Source: Bacteroidaceae bacterium
GTDB taxonomy: Bacteria > Bacteroidota > Bacteroidia > Bacteroidales > Bacteroidaceae
Direction: 5' to 3'
Assembly: GCA_902362375.1 (NCBI GenBank)
Contig: CABIVS010000007.1
Coordinates: 62,001 to 126,000, forward strand
DNA length: 64,000 nucleotides
Both the position numbers and the translations under genes were made by a program. The notes under the pieces are model-generated. The model was not told the DNA's origin and searched no databases. It saw nothing but the letters and a program-made list of their open reading frames with translations. Shown here piece by piece: positions 35,803 through 46,200 of the stretch (positions are counted from its first letter, which is position 1; every line of letters begins with the position of its first letter).

Positions 35803-38076
35803 TTATTCTTTCGACAGAGAGAAAGGAGCGGCATATTTTGACGTACATCTCTCTTTATTCGGTTGCCCTCCCATTTCAAAACGGAGCGTACCACCGTCTG
35901 CTATATCGTCATATTTAATAAAATTCTTATCCAATACACGTCCATTCAAAGTAGCAGACTGGATATAGACATTCTCTTTATTGTTGTTATTTGCTTCAAT
36001 CACGAATTTATTGCCGTTTTCCATCGTTATAGTAGCTTTCTTAAATAACGGACTGCCAATTACATACTCATCCGTACCCGGACAAACGGCATAAATGCCT
36101 AATGAGCTCAAGATATACCAGGATGACATACCGCCTTGGTCTTCGTCTCCCGGATATCCTCTTTCTGTGGAATTATACAATCTTTCAACGATCTGGCGTA
36201 CCCAATACTGTGTTTTCCATGGCTGGCCGGCATAGCTATACAGATAAGGCATGTGCTGAATCGGCTGATTGCCGTGTGCATATTGTCCCATACCCGCCAA
36301 TTCCATTTCTTTCATTTCATGGATCACTCCTCCGTAAGTTCCCGGTTTAATAGTGCCGGGAAGGGCGAATACCGAATCCATTTTGGTCGTAAATCTTTGG
36401 TCGCTTCCGAACAAGTCTATTAATCCTTCTACATCATGGAATACGGACCAGGTATAATGCCAGGCATTACCTTCGCAGAAAGGTCCACCCCACTCCAACG
36501 GGTCAAACGGTTCCTGCCATTTACCATCGACACCTTTTCCACGCATAAAACCGATAGACGGATCGAATACGTTTTTATAATTATACATCTGACGGGCAAA
36601 GACTTCCTGATAATGTTTGTTTCCAGTCATCTTAGCCAATTGGTAGCCACAGAAATCATCGTATGCATATTCCATTGTCTGTGCACTCGATCCCATTGAT
36701 TCCGGATAAGGAACATATCCCAGTTCAAAATATTCTTTCCAGAAACCGCGTCCGTTGGCGCCTCCCCAAGGACCTTTATTCATGGCTTCGTGTGCGTAGG
36801 CTTTCAAAGCTTTCTCCGGATCAAAAGTCCGAATCCCTTTTGCCCATGCGTCTGCCAATAATGAGATGGAGTGATTACCCAACATTCCTCCCGTTTCTCC
36901 GGGAGCCGACCAGGATGGTAGCCACCCGCATTGTTCCTGTGCGGCAAGCAAAGCATTCATGTAGCGTCCTTGCATAGTAGGATGAAGAATATTGGTCAGT
37001 GGGAACTGTGAACGGAAAGTATCCCAGAATCCATTATCGGTATACATATATCCGTCATATACTTTGCCATCGTAAGGGCTGTAATAATAAGGTTCTCCGT
37101 TCGCTTTACGTTCGTAGAATTTACGTGAGAAAAGATTAGCACGGAACAGACATGAATAAAAAGTCTTCATTTGTTCTTCTGTTCCACCCTCTACCTGAAT
37201 TCTGTTCAGCAGTTCATTCCATGTTTTTTGTCCACGGGCTTTAGTAGTTTCCAGGTTGGAGTCTTTACCCAGTTCATCGTTCAAAGTAATCACAGCCTGT
37301 TCTGCACTGATATAGGAAGAGGCTGCCTTAGCCTGTACTTTCGAGCCTTTTTTAAATTTGATATAAGCACCATAACCTTTGCCTGCTCCCTCCTGTTTTT
37401 TAGAGAAGATTTCATCTTTCTGATTTTCCCATACGCCGTAATCTTCAAATGCTTTATCGAATTGCACAACGAAGTAGCTGCGGAATGTCTTGGAATTATT
37501 TACAAAACGCTGGTTATTCACCCAACCGGATATTTGTCTCTTGGCGGGATCTATTTTGATTTCACTCATATCCGTATATCCGTCTATCACCAGATAGGCG
37601 TCTCCGGTAGAGGGATAGGAAAAACGCAAATGCACGCCGCGGGTAGTTGGTGCCATTTCGGTGGTAATGCCATTATTCAATGTTACTTTATAATAATGCG
37701 GCTTGGCTATTTCATTGTCATGACTAAATTTCGTCACCCGTTTATCCTGATTAACGACTAGTTCTCCCACCATCGGCATAAAGGAATATACGGCATAATC
37801 ACTCATCCACGGGCTGCATTGATGTGACTGGCAGAATCCTCTGATGGCATCTACCGCATACTGATACTTCCAGCCCTCTCCATTCTTTCCGGTTTGTGCA
37901 GACCACGTATGCATGGCATAGGGCATACCGGTAGTAGGATATGTATTTCCGTAGCTTAATCCAAAATGGGAATCAGTGCCCTGTAACGTATTGACGTATT
38001 GCACCAAGTCTTTCGTTTGAGCGTATATTCCTATGGAAATAAAAAGAAAGATTACTAGATAAATTAGTTTTCTCAT
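35803..38076 (-). CDS. GH92 exo-alpha-mannosidase (second)
   Basis: 757 residues with a signal peptide (MRKLIYLVIFLFISIGIYAQ). The GH92 plan is complete: LVQYVNTLQGTDSHFGLSYGNTYPTTGMPYAMHTWSAQ, DNGFWDTFRSQFPLTNILHPTMQGRYMNALLAAQEQCGWLPSWSAPGETGGMLGNHSISLLADAWAKG, HGNQPIQHMPYLYSYAGQPWKTQ and YPGDEDQGGMSSWYILSSLGIYAVCPG. It is only distantly similar to the adjacent GH92, so the two are old paralogues rather than a recent duplication and probably attack different alpha-mannosidic linkages. It lies 50 bases downstream of the sialate-O-acetylesterase-like gene in the same leftward series. Confidence 0.94.
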   Translation of the reverse strand: MRKLIYLVIFLFISIGIYAQTKDLVQYVNTLQGTDSHFGLSYGNTYPTTGMPYAMHTWSAQTGKNGEGWKYQYAVDAIRGFCQSHQCSPWMSDYAVYSFMPMVGELVVNQDKRVTKFSHDNEIAKPHYYKVTLNNGITTEMAPTTRGVHLRFSYPSTGDAYLVIDGYTDMSEIKIDPAKRQISGWVNNQRFVNNSKTFRSYFVVQFDKAFEDYGVWENQKDEIFSKKQEGAGKGYGAYIKFKKGSKVQAKAASSYISAEQAVITLNDELGKDSNLETTKARGQKTWNELLNRIQVEGGTEEQMKTFYSCLFRANLFSRKFYERKANGEPYYYSPYDGKVYDGYMYTDNGFWDTFRSQFPLTNILHPTMQGRYMNALLAAQEQCGWLPSWSAPGETGGMLGNHSISLLADAWAKGIRTFDPEKALKAYAHEAMNKGPWGGANGRGFWKEYFELGYVPYPESMGSSAQTMEYAYDDFCGYQLAKMTGNKHYQEVFARQMYNYKNVFDPSIGFMRGKGVDGKWQEPFDPLEWGGPFCEGNAWHYTWSVFHDVEGLIDLFGSDQRFTTKMDSVFALPGTIKPGTYGGVIHEMKEMELAGMGQYAHGNQPIQHMPYLYSYAGQPWKTQYWVRQIVERLYNSTERGYPGDEDQGGMSSWYILSSLGIYAVCPGTDEYVIGSPLFKKATITMENGNKFVIEANNNNKENVYIQSATLNGRVLDKNFIKYDDIADGGTLRFEMGGQPNKERCTSKYAAPFSLSKE

Positions 38077-38126
38077 GGTTATTCTTTAATGTGTAACGTA
38101 CTATTTTTACTGATAGATTGAATGAA

Positions 38127-40115
38127 TCATTTATTGCCAGCAGTGATTCCCGGCCAATCATCCGTACGGAATGGAGATGCCGGAAGATTGGCTCCATTAT
38201 ACAAATTACAGATCGGATTATCAGCCCATGCATATCTAACTGCTACCGGGAAAGCGACTGCCGGCGAAGATACTACGATTGTGTTACCCTCAATCACAGC
38301 ATCAGCCCAATGGAATTTATGATCGACACCGGCAATGGTAAATCCTTTTATTATTTCGTTATTTGCAGTCTTCAACCCACCGTCCGTATGTTTGAAATAA
38401 ATACGGATCTTATTACCTTCCATCTGATACGTATCATACATTGGACCGGAATATGGTATTTTCTCACCATAAGTCTGTGCCCGCGCAGCCAATGCCAAAC
38501 GCCTGCCGACTTCCTGTTTATTTTTCGGATGAATATCAAAAGCATCACCTATATCGATGGTCACAGCCATTCCTGTATTCTCAAGATGCAATGTTCGTGT
38601 TTGAGCCTCTCTCAATTCAGCCCAGGTTGCATCCACCGGAGCGGTTTGTTGAGCTGTGAAACTGGCAAGTTGTACCATATAAAATGGAAAATCAGTTCCC
38701 CAACTATTCCGCCAGTCGGTAATCATCAATGGCATCAACTCACGATACAGATATGCTTGTCCTGTATTAGCCTCACCCTGATACCAAATGGCTCCCTTTA
38801 TGCTATAGGGAATCAACGGATTCAGCATTGCATTAAATAAAAATCCAGGAATATTCGGTTCATTAGCTGTATTTACAGGCATTTGTGGAATATCTTTTAT
38901 ATTCAAGGAAACCTGATATTTCCAATCACCGGCCAATGGTATAGCGTCTGATTGAGAACGATGGAGTGAGATACTTTCAGGACTTCCATTTATACCACCC
39001 GTACCTCCTGTGTCCATCACACGCACAGCAATCACCGCCTTACCACCTTTTACCAATTCTTTGGGCACTTTATAGCTTCTGGGTGTCATCCATCCTTCAG
39101 TATGTCCTATTTGCACGCCATTGAAATAAGTAAAGTCATTATCATCAATCACCCCTACATTTAATGTCAGTTCTTTGCCGGCCCAGTCGGTCGGAATATC
39201 AATTGTCTTTCTAAACCAAACAATACCATTGAATCCTTTCAAACCTTGATCCTGCATCAAACCAGGCACTTTCATTGTTTTCCAGACGCTATCTTCAAAA
39301 TCCGGAGTTGCCCATACAGCCTGACTGTTCACAAATCCTTTATCAATCTTTTCAATCTCTTTTTTCCAGTCTTCTACATCCGAATGGAATTTCTTCTCCC
39401 TATCTTCTTTCGATATCGGAAGTTTATTCAGTACATCCAGTTTCTTTTGCATATCCGGCATCGTTGCCAATGCATCTTTGCTCGTCCATGTTTCAATATA
39501 GGTACCTCCCCAAGAGGTATCTATCAATCCAATCGGTACATTCTGATACTTATGCAAATCGCGTCCGAAAAAATAACCGGCAGCCGAAAAGTCTGCCACA
39601 CTTTTGGAAGAGCAAACCTGCCAGCCATTACCTGCCGCTTTAATGTCATTTATTGGTAATGGGCTTGTCGCTTTCTCTACCAATAAGAAACGAATATTCG
39701 GATAATTGTTCGCCTCTTCTTTTTCTTGTTGATAGTTCATCACTTTACCCCAACCTTCTACCTGCATTTCCATGTTGGATTGACCGGAGCACACCCATAC
39801 TTCACCAATCATCACATTGTTCAATTTTATAGGTTTTCCGTCAGAGATTGTTATCGTATATGGACCTCCGGCTACTGGGGTATAGACTTCAGTCTTCCAA
39901 TTCCCTTGTGCATCAGCTTGGACAGTATATCTTTTCTGATCCCATGAAGTAATAATTTCTACTTTCTTATCAGGTTTAGACTTGCCCCATATAGGGGCTT
40001 GTGTCTGTTGCTGCAACACCATATTATCAGAGAATATCGGGAGCAAATTCACTTGTGCAGAAAGCATAGCACTCCCCAAGAAAAAGAACAGAGAGATTGC
40101 AATATTCTTATACAT
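38127..40115 (-). CDS. Sialate O-acetylesterase-like SGNH esterase with beta-sandwich insertion
   Basis: 662 residues with a signal peptide (ending MLSAQ). The SASA-domain signatures are EVWVCSGQSNMEMQVEGWG (Ser113) and GAIWYQGEANTGQAYLYRELMPLMITDWR. The region at about 280-370 (FRKTIDIPTDWAGKELTLNVGVIDDNDFTYFNG) is a galactose-binding-like beta-sandwich inserted in the esterase, common in this group. Such proteins are annotated as sialate 9-O-acetylesterases, but most Bacteroides members sit in plant- or yeast-glycan loci and probably deacetylate other sugars. With three SGNH proteins also present, the target glycan seems heavily acylated. No lipobox, so it is probably periplasmic. Confidence 0.88.
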   Translation of the reverse strand: MYKNIAISLFFFLGSAMLSAQVNLLPIFSDNMVLQQQTQAPIWGKSKPDKKVEIITSWDQKRYTVQADAQGNWKTEVYTPVAGGPYTITISDGKPIKLNNVMIGEVWVCSGQSNMEMQVEGWGKVMNYQQEKEEANNYPNIRFLLVEKATSPLPINDIKAAGNGWQVCSSKSVADFSAAGYFFGRDLHKYQNVPIGLIDTSWGGTYIETWTSKDALATMPDMQKKLDVLNKLPISKEDREKKFHSDVEDWKKEIEKIDKGFVNSQAVWATPDFEDSVWKTMKVPGLMQDQGLKGFNGIVWFRKTIDIPTDWAGKELTLNVGVIDDNDFTYFNGVQIGHTEGWMTPRSYKVPKELVKGGKAVIAVRVMDTGGTGGINGSPESISLHRSQSDAIPLAGDWKYQVSLNIKDIPQMPVNTANEPNIPGFLFNAMLNPLIPYSIKGAIWYQGEANTGQAYLYRELMPLMITDWRNSWGTDFPFYMVQLASFTAQQTAPVDATWAELREAQTRTLHLENTGMAVTIDIGDAFDIHPKNKQEVGRRLALAARAQTYGEKIPYSGPMYDTYQMEGNKIRIYFKHTDGGLKTANNEIIKGFTIAGVDHKFHWADAVIEGNTIVVSSPAVAFPVAVRYAWADNPICNLYNGANLPASPFRTDDWPGITAGNK

Positions 40116-40217
40116 ATTTACGATTTTTAATCTACAATAAAGTTGAAAAGCATAGAAACAAACAATTATTTATAATAGTAAACTATCGTTTTTTAGAAAC
40201 TATCATCCATAGATACT

Positions 40218-41525
40218 TTATTCAAGCGGAGCGTCATTGTCATATACTGATTCCCAATTAAATACACGGTAGAAATAAGGACGATAGAAATCGGCACTTC
40301 CCGGTGCATTGAAATTATCCCAGAAGCTGGAACAGTCTGTGTTTGTAGAGAATACCAACTCACCCGTATGTGACAAAGCCGGATGAATATTTACCATATA
40401 AACGTGTTGGTAACGTTGTTCGCCAATCTTATCAAGAAATTCCGGCAATGTAAAGAGAGTCTTTTGATCAACAAACGGTCCGTAAGGATGTTTACTACGG
40501 AACATTAACACATCCCGTCCGAACCAAATGGATTGCCCGATCATATAGTAAGTATCTCCTTTCTTAAATACCCATGGCATGGAACATCCACTTTCTAAAG
40601 GGATAATCGTTGAGTATTCTGCATCTTGGGTTGAGGGATACTCTGTTGTCCACGAGAAATTCCCTTGCGGATCAGCTACATAGTACTCCCATTGGCTACT
40701 AAGGTCATGCGTAGCAGTACGTGCTACGGCTACTTTATAGTTGGAAGTTGTATAAAGATAGGTATGTCCGTCTTCATCCTCCCACATAGTATCACCATAT
40801 CCCAATGTATGATCATTGAAGTCGTCGTTGCGACTGATAAGTTTCATGTAAGTGTCATCACCCGGCTTTCCTTCCAAGCTGTAAGTTACCAAACAGGTGC
40901 CAAAACGACGCATCAGGTTGTTTTCATCGGTATTGTCAACAGCTCCCCACAACATTTGCATCTGATTATTGTATATCGTAGCATCTCCTGCCCAATAAAG
41001 ATAATCCTGGTCGATTTCTCCAGCTTGTATTTTATCTTCCGAAAGTGTAGCTTTCGGATGACGAATGTGAGTACGTACTTGATAGTATCTATCGGCATTA
41101 GGATCATTGGTTTGCACATAATCAGCCAACCAAACAAGGTTCTCATCCTTCTCGCCAGGTGTTTGTACCATAATACTGTTACGTGGGAAACTGCAATTGC
41201 CTCGCGAACGATTCTCGTTGACTACGCCGTAAAAGCTATCATTAAATGACCAAAATATATTCCCATCAGGCAATCCAGTGGTGAACACACCATCTCCTCC
41301 ATTCCAGCCTAATGAACGGGTGAAAAGGGCATTGTATTTCAAATCTTTATAAACAAACACTTTCCAATATTGTCCTGACCGATTAGGGATTAACTTAAGG
41401 TTCCAATCAGGATCAATTTGAGGTATCTTCACTTCTGAATTACCGTAATAGGGGTCTTGTTGAGCGTCACATGCTGCGGTGAGTAGTGCTACAACAATAC
41501 TTAAAATAAGATGAATTGATTTCAT
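40218..41525 (-). CDS. DUF4185/DUF5005-like beta-propeller lipoprotein, possible glycoside hydrolase
   Basis: 435 residues with a lipoprotein signal (lipobox LTAAC, Cys19). The body looks like a five-bladed propeller. Blade-type repeats include GWNGGDGVFTTGLPDGNIFWSFNDSFYG, LYWAGDATIYNNQMQMLWGAVD, GYGDTMWEDEDGHTYLYTT and GCSMPWVFKKGDTYYMIGQS. Several blades place an Asp or Glu in the centre, as in GH32/43/68 and GH130 clans. DUF4185 members from mycobacteria have been assigned to GH183 endo-D-arabinanases; whether this distant relative has related activity is unknown. It sits between an SGNH esterase and a sialate-esterase-like gene. A catalytic role on a furanoside or side chain is a reasonable guess only. 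Confidence 0.6.
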   Translation of the reverse strand: MKSIHLILSIVVALLTAACDAQQDPYYGNSEVKIPQIDPDWNLKLIPNRSGQYWKVFVYKDLKYNALFTRSLGWNGGDGVFTTGLPDGNIFWSFNDSFYGVVNENRSRGNCSFPRNSIMVQTPGEKDENLVWLADYVQTNDPNADRYYQVRTHIRHPKATLSEDKIQAGEIDQDYLYWAGDATIYNNQMQMLWGAVDNTDENNLMRRFGTCLVTYSLEGKPGDDTYMKLISRNDDFNDHTLGYGDTMWEDEDGHTYLYTTSNYKVAVARTATHDLSSQWEYYVADPQGNFSWTTEYPSTQDAEYSTIIPLESGCSMPWVFKKGDTYYMIGQSIWFGRDVLMFRSKHPYGPFVDQKTLFTLPEFLDKIGEQRYQHVYMVNIHPALSHTGELVFSTNTDCSSFWDNFNAPGSADFYRPYFYRVFNWESVYDNDAPLE

Positions 41526-41695
41526 GTTAATTGTGATATTTAAGATTACTATTTATTTACTTTATTTTTCCATATACAGCACAAAGTATCCCATTCCATC
41601 AAATAACCCGTATTGAAAATATTGCCAACGAACAAGATTATAGTTATGATAAGAATAAATTCAGATGGTTTAATGGGAACAAATCTTTATCACTC

Positions 41696-43081
41696 TTAAA
41701 TAGGAGTAAGAGTAACTCTGTGCATCACAGGTTTATTGATTTCATATATTCTGTCGGTAAGAAGTTTGATTTCTGCCCAGTAAGCATCGCGCACATCTTT
41801 GTGGATCATTTTCCCGTAGAGATCGGCTTTACTCCTTACCCATCCATCCGACATTCCTTTTTCAAACAAAATCTTAACCGCCTTTTGGTTATTAACATTG
41901 AGTAATCCATGTTTTAAGAAAAAGTTGTATTGCAACCATGCATAATCTCGAAATCGGCGTTCAATTTCCCAACGTTCTTCATTGAGCGCCATAATAGTTA
42001 GTGCTTGTTGATACTGTGGAGTGTTAACACATTCAGCTAAGTTTATACCTCTAGCTAATGATTCGGCTGTAAATACGGCAATAGGTTCATCATCAATAAG
42101 AAGTTGATATTGACCTTTGAGACCCGAAACAGAGAGTTGTTCCATATTCATTTCACTCATGAACGAAGGAATTATTTGCTTAATATCGGATTGAGGAAAT
42201 TTCATATTCCAACCTCTTGCAATAGTATCAAGCGGATAAGGTAATGAATTAGCCAAGTAATCAAATGATAATACACGACCATTTTTTTTCACGTTAGAAA
42301 TTAGACAATTCTCTGTAAAAATTGCTTTTCCGGCTTTGGCATCAATAGAAATGTCCGCCACTTTCTTTCCGGCCATGCCCTGCGCTTTAAGGAAAAGATA
42401 CGCCATCACCATGTGACCATTGTTATCGGGATGAATACGGTCACTGCCACAAAGAGTGAATGCAGGATTCTTCTGTTGTCCGGTAGAATTAATGGCAGTC
42501 ATAGGGGCATTAAAATCCAAAAACTCCCATTTATTCTGCCGGGCAGCTTCTTTTTGTAATTCGATAATACGCTTGATAGCTTCATTCTTTTTCTTGAATG
42601 GCGTGTTATCTATCTGCGCCATTTCATCGTAGGGCGATGTGCCAATCATTACAATCCGGGTATCATCCAATCCTTTAAGGCGTTCTTGGATTTTTGCGAA
42701 ATTCTTTTTAGCAAAAGCTACCCGTTGGTCAGCAAAAGTTTGAGGATTATCACCGTTGTACTCAAAATACCCACTGTCGTTCATTCCAAAAGTAAGAGTA
42801 AGTACTGTCGGATTTTTAGCAAATACATCATCATCCAATCGATTTAAAATATGCTCACTTGTATCTCCTCCCACACCACAGTTGAATATTTGCAGTTCAG
42901 AATATGGGAAATGGGTCATGTAATAAAGCCAGATATACGAGTGATAATGTCCCCCGTCTGTAATACTATTACCCACTATAGCCACGCGATCTCCCTTTTG
43001 AAAAGGAGTAATCGTTTGAGCAGCAGCTGTTGCAAAACCGATAATAGAAACCATTAAGGCTGATAAAAAGATACGTTTCAT
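41696..43081 (-). CDS. Secreted SGNH/GDSL hydrolase, paralogue 2 of 3
   Basis: 461 residues with a signal peptide (ending ATAAAQ). It has the same architecture as the gene at 30867: GNSITDGGHYHSYIWLYYM (Ser block), CGVGGDTSEHILNRL (Gly block), LTFGMNDSGYFEYNGDNP (Asn block) and CGSDRIHPDNNGHMVMAYLFLKAQG (Asp/His block). It also shares the C-terminal extension (TPQYQQALTIMALNEERWEIERRFRDYAW). The similarity to paralogue 1 runs through the whole length, pointing to duplication within the locus. It is separated from the upstream SusC by a 216-base gap with a strong hairpin, so enzyme genes from here leftwards may be expressed at a lower level than the SusC/D genes. Confidence 0.85.
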   Translation of the reverse strand: MKRIFLSALMVSIIGFATAAAQTITPFQKGDRVAIVGNSITDGGHYHSYIWLYYMTHFPYSELQIFNCGVGGDTSEHILNRLDDDVFAKNPTVLTLTFGMNDSGYFEYNGDNPQTFADQRVAFAKKNFAKIQERLKGLDDTRIVMIGTSPYDEMAQIDNTPFKKKNEAIKRIIELQKEAARQNKWEFLDFNAPMTAINSTGQQKNPAFTLCGSDRIHPDNNGHMVMAYLFLKAQGMAGKKVADISIDAKAGKAIFTENCLISNVKKNGRVLSFDYLANSLPYPLDTIARGWNMKFPQSDIKQIIPSFMSEMNMEQLSVSGLKGQYQLLIDDEPIAVFTAESLARGINLAECVNTPQYQQALTIMALNEERWEIERRFRDYAWLQYNFFLKHGLLNVNNQKAVKILFEKGMSDGWVRSKADLYGKMIHKDVRDAYWAEIKLLTDRIYEINKPVMHRVTLTPI

Positions 43082-43141
43082 TATATTATGCTATTAAAGT
43101 TTATAGAGTAAAGACGATTTAGAAATCAAAAACCACTAATT

Positions 43142-43192
43142 AGAAAGAGTTGCAAGCGAATGCTATTTATCATTCGTCATGCAACTCTTTCT
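43142..43192 (-). terminator. Strong hairpin between SusC and the enzyme genes
   Basis: AGAAAGAGTTGCA (43142-43154) pairs with TGCAACTCTTTCT (43180-43192), and an inner CGAATG (43157-43162) pairs with CATTCG (43171-43176). It lies 106 bases after the leftward SusC stop. It could be a partial terminator, or protect the 3' end of the SusC/D message, giving more transporter than enzyme. The T-run is short, so full termination is uncertain. Confidence 0.6.
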
Positions 43193-43297
43193 ATTAATTT
43201 AGAAAAAGAGAATTAAACCACCAAGAAGATAACTTTTTCAATGTTCTCTCATTATGACACATCTCCTTTTCACTGATATTAAAAAATGATCAGTTTA

Positions 43298-46200
43298 CTA
43301 GAATGTTAGTTGTACTCCAAAGTTAAATACACGCTGATTCATATACGCATCACCGGCCGAGTTGGTACTGATCTCCGGATCTTGCTGATATTTATCATAA
43401 CTTGTAAATGTAAACATGTTATAAGCATTCATATAAACCCGTAAGTTAGTCAGCCACGAAGGAAGAACCTTCACCGGTACTTGATACGATAGATCGATTG
43501 TCTTCAAGCGGATATACCAAGCATTAATGAGCCAAAAATCTGACATGTACGACTCTGCGCTATTCACCGTAGAAGGATTGCTTGTCAATCGAGGAAATTC
43601 GATAGCCTCTCCGTTCAAATAGCGCTCTAATGTCCAACGTTTCTGGTGCAAAGGCTGAAATTGGCTTTTGAAAGGTTCGATACCTGTTCCAACCACCGAG
43701 AAGCTGTAATTAAATGAACCTTGGAAAAGCAGGCTTAACGAAAGACCCTTCCACGACCCACCAATCGTCCATCCCAATGTTGTATTAGGAAGATTAGGCT
43801 TGCCGATAGCACCTTTATCGAAATCATTGATTACGCCATCTCCATTCAAATCTTTATATTTCAGGTCACCGGCTTGTATAGGCACATCAGTATTCGGTAT
43901 AGCTGGTGCATTAGCTGCGCCGGCATGAATCAAATCAACGTCTTCAGGAGTGTAATATCCGATCCAAGTATATCCGAAAGGTTGACCAATAGGGCGCCCC
44001 GTTGCCGACAACCATTCGTAACGCTGCTGGGCTTCTGCATTGTATTCTATCTTATTCTTGGCATAAGAGAACACAAAATTAGTATTGAAATTGAAATCCC
44101 CAAAACGATCCTGGTATCCTATTTGTCCGTCAAACCCTTTATTACTGGTTCGTGCCACATTGATAGGAGAAGTTCCAACTCCTAATATTTGAGGAATATC
44201 ATTGCGTTTCACCAGCTGATCGTATCGCTTATCATAGAAAAAATCAATTGTAAATGACAATCGGTCGAATGCATTGAAGTCGAGACCTATATCAAATTTC
44301 TTTGCTTTTTCCCATGTCACGTTATCATTAGCCAAATCACCTTCTATAATAGAATTAGATTGCACATCAGTCTGACCGAAATTATAAGCGTTCTCATTTT
44401 CAGTATATTGTTGATTGTAGAGGTAACGATTTCCCATTGCTACGTCTGAACCTACAATACCATAAGACGCTCTGATTTTCAGTAACTGAATAAAGGATAT
44501 ATTATCTTTGAAGAAAGATTCTTCAGAAATACTCCACCCCACGCCAATGGCAGGAAATACACCATAACGATGTCCTTCTGCAAAACGGTCGGTACCGTTA
44601 TATGCAGCATTGAAGTCTATCAAATATTTGTTTTTGTACTTGTAGCTTAAAGTAGCAGTCAAGCCTTGAAAATTTTCAGGAATTTTCTCCCCTTCATCTT
44701 CCACTGTGCGACTTTGACGACTATAAAGCAACATGGCACTAACATCGTGTGCTTCATTAAATACACGTGCATAATTTAACGATGCCTGAATATCTAAATT
44801 CTTTATAGCTTGATGCGTTCCTGCCGTCAATGCGTAATTACTATAAGCATATTTACGATTCGGATTGATGGTGTATTGTTCCGTTGTGGCATCATAATGA
44901 TAAGTAGGATATCCATCCTTATCACGACTTACTTTTCGAAAATTTTCATCAACAGTAGAGTACGCCATACGTGCATTGGCTGATAGTCCCCTAGTGAGCC
45001 AGTCCATTTTCCAATTCACACCGTACAAGATATTGTTATCGTTGCGGCGCGTACGTGTATAACCTTCGTTAGCCAAACGGGCATTCAGCGTAGGGCCATA
45101 TCCATCTACATCACTAAGGTAGGCATAGGATCCGTCAGGATTAAGGACCGGTGCCGAATATGGGTGCATGGCAGTAAAGTTATAAATTTCTCCTGTAGCA
45201 TTCAAGCTACTCGGTTCGTTGATGTTCATAAATCGCGAGCTGAAATCCAGGCGCATGGTCAGATTATTAGTTACAGTGAAGTCCAGATTAGTACGATAGT
45301 CAAAACGACGATAGAAATAGCCTGTATTCACATCATCCCCCGATTTATCAAAATTACGAACCAAACCGCCTTGCGAAAAATATCCACCGGATACAAAGTA
45401 TTTCAAACGTTTTGTACCACCTGATACGTCAACATTAATATTCGACTGCATAGCCGATTTCTTAAAGACTTCATCATACCAATTTACATTAGGATGTCCA
45501 TAAGGATCGGAACCGTCTTGAAACAAATCCAAGTCACGCTGAGTAAATGTTTTTGCCAAACCATCGTTAGCACGCGCTTCATTGACCAATAAGGCAGTAT
45601 TATATGAATCTAAGAAGTTGGGAGTACGAACCGGAATCTGTCCACCGGCTTCAGCCCGTACATGTATTACAGGTTTTCCTTCTTCACCACGGCGGGTCTT
45701 GACTACCAATACACCATTAGCCCCTTTAATACCGTAGATAGCAGTAGTCGAAGCATCTTTTAAGATAGAAATACTTTCAATCTCGTTGATATTGATTTGC
45801 GAAAGTTGCTCATAGGAATATTCCACATCGTCCACCATAATAAGGGGCTTGTTTCCATCCGAATTGAGCGAACTGACACCACGAATAAAGAAATCGGAAG
45901 CATCTTTACCGGGCTGACCAGAACGTTGCTGGCTAAAGAATCCGGGTAATTTACCAGCTAATGTATTCTGTAAATTACTTGTCGGAACTCTTCGTAGTTC
46001 GCTAGCCTGAATACCGCTCACTGCACCGGTCAAAGTGATACGTTTAGCACTACCGTGTCCTACCACAAGCACTTCATTCAAGTTGTTGGCTTCAGAAACG
46101 GTCAGGCTGATGTTGAGCGTGCGTTGGTTGGTTATCGCTATCTCTGTACTTTGATAACCGACATACGAGAACACCAATGTTTCTCCACGTTTCACCTCCA

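Noticed and set aside
35780..35848. Upstream extension of the first GH92 overlapping the second GH92 gene
   Set aside because: The signal peptide begins at ATG 35779, and the extra 23 residues are charged and not signal-like.
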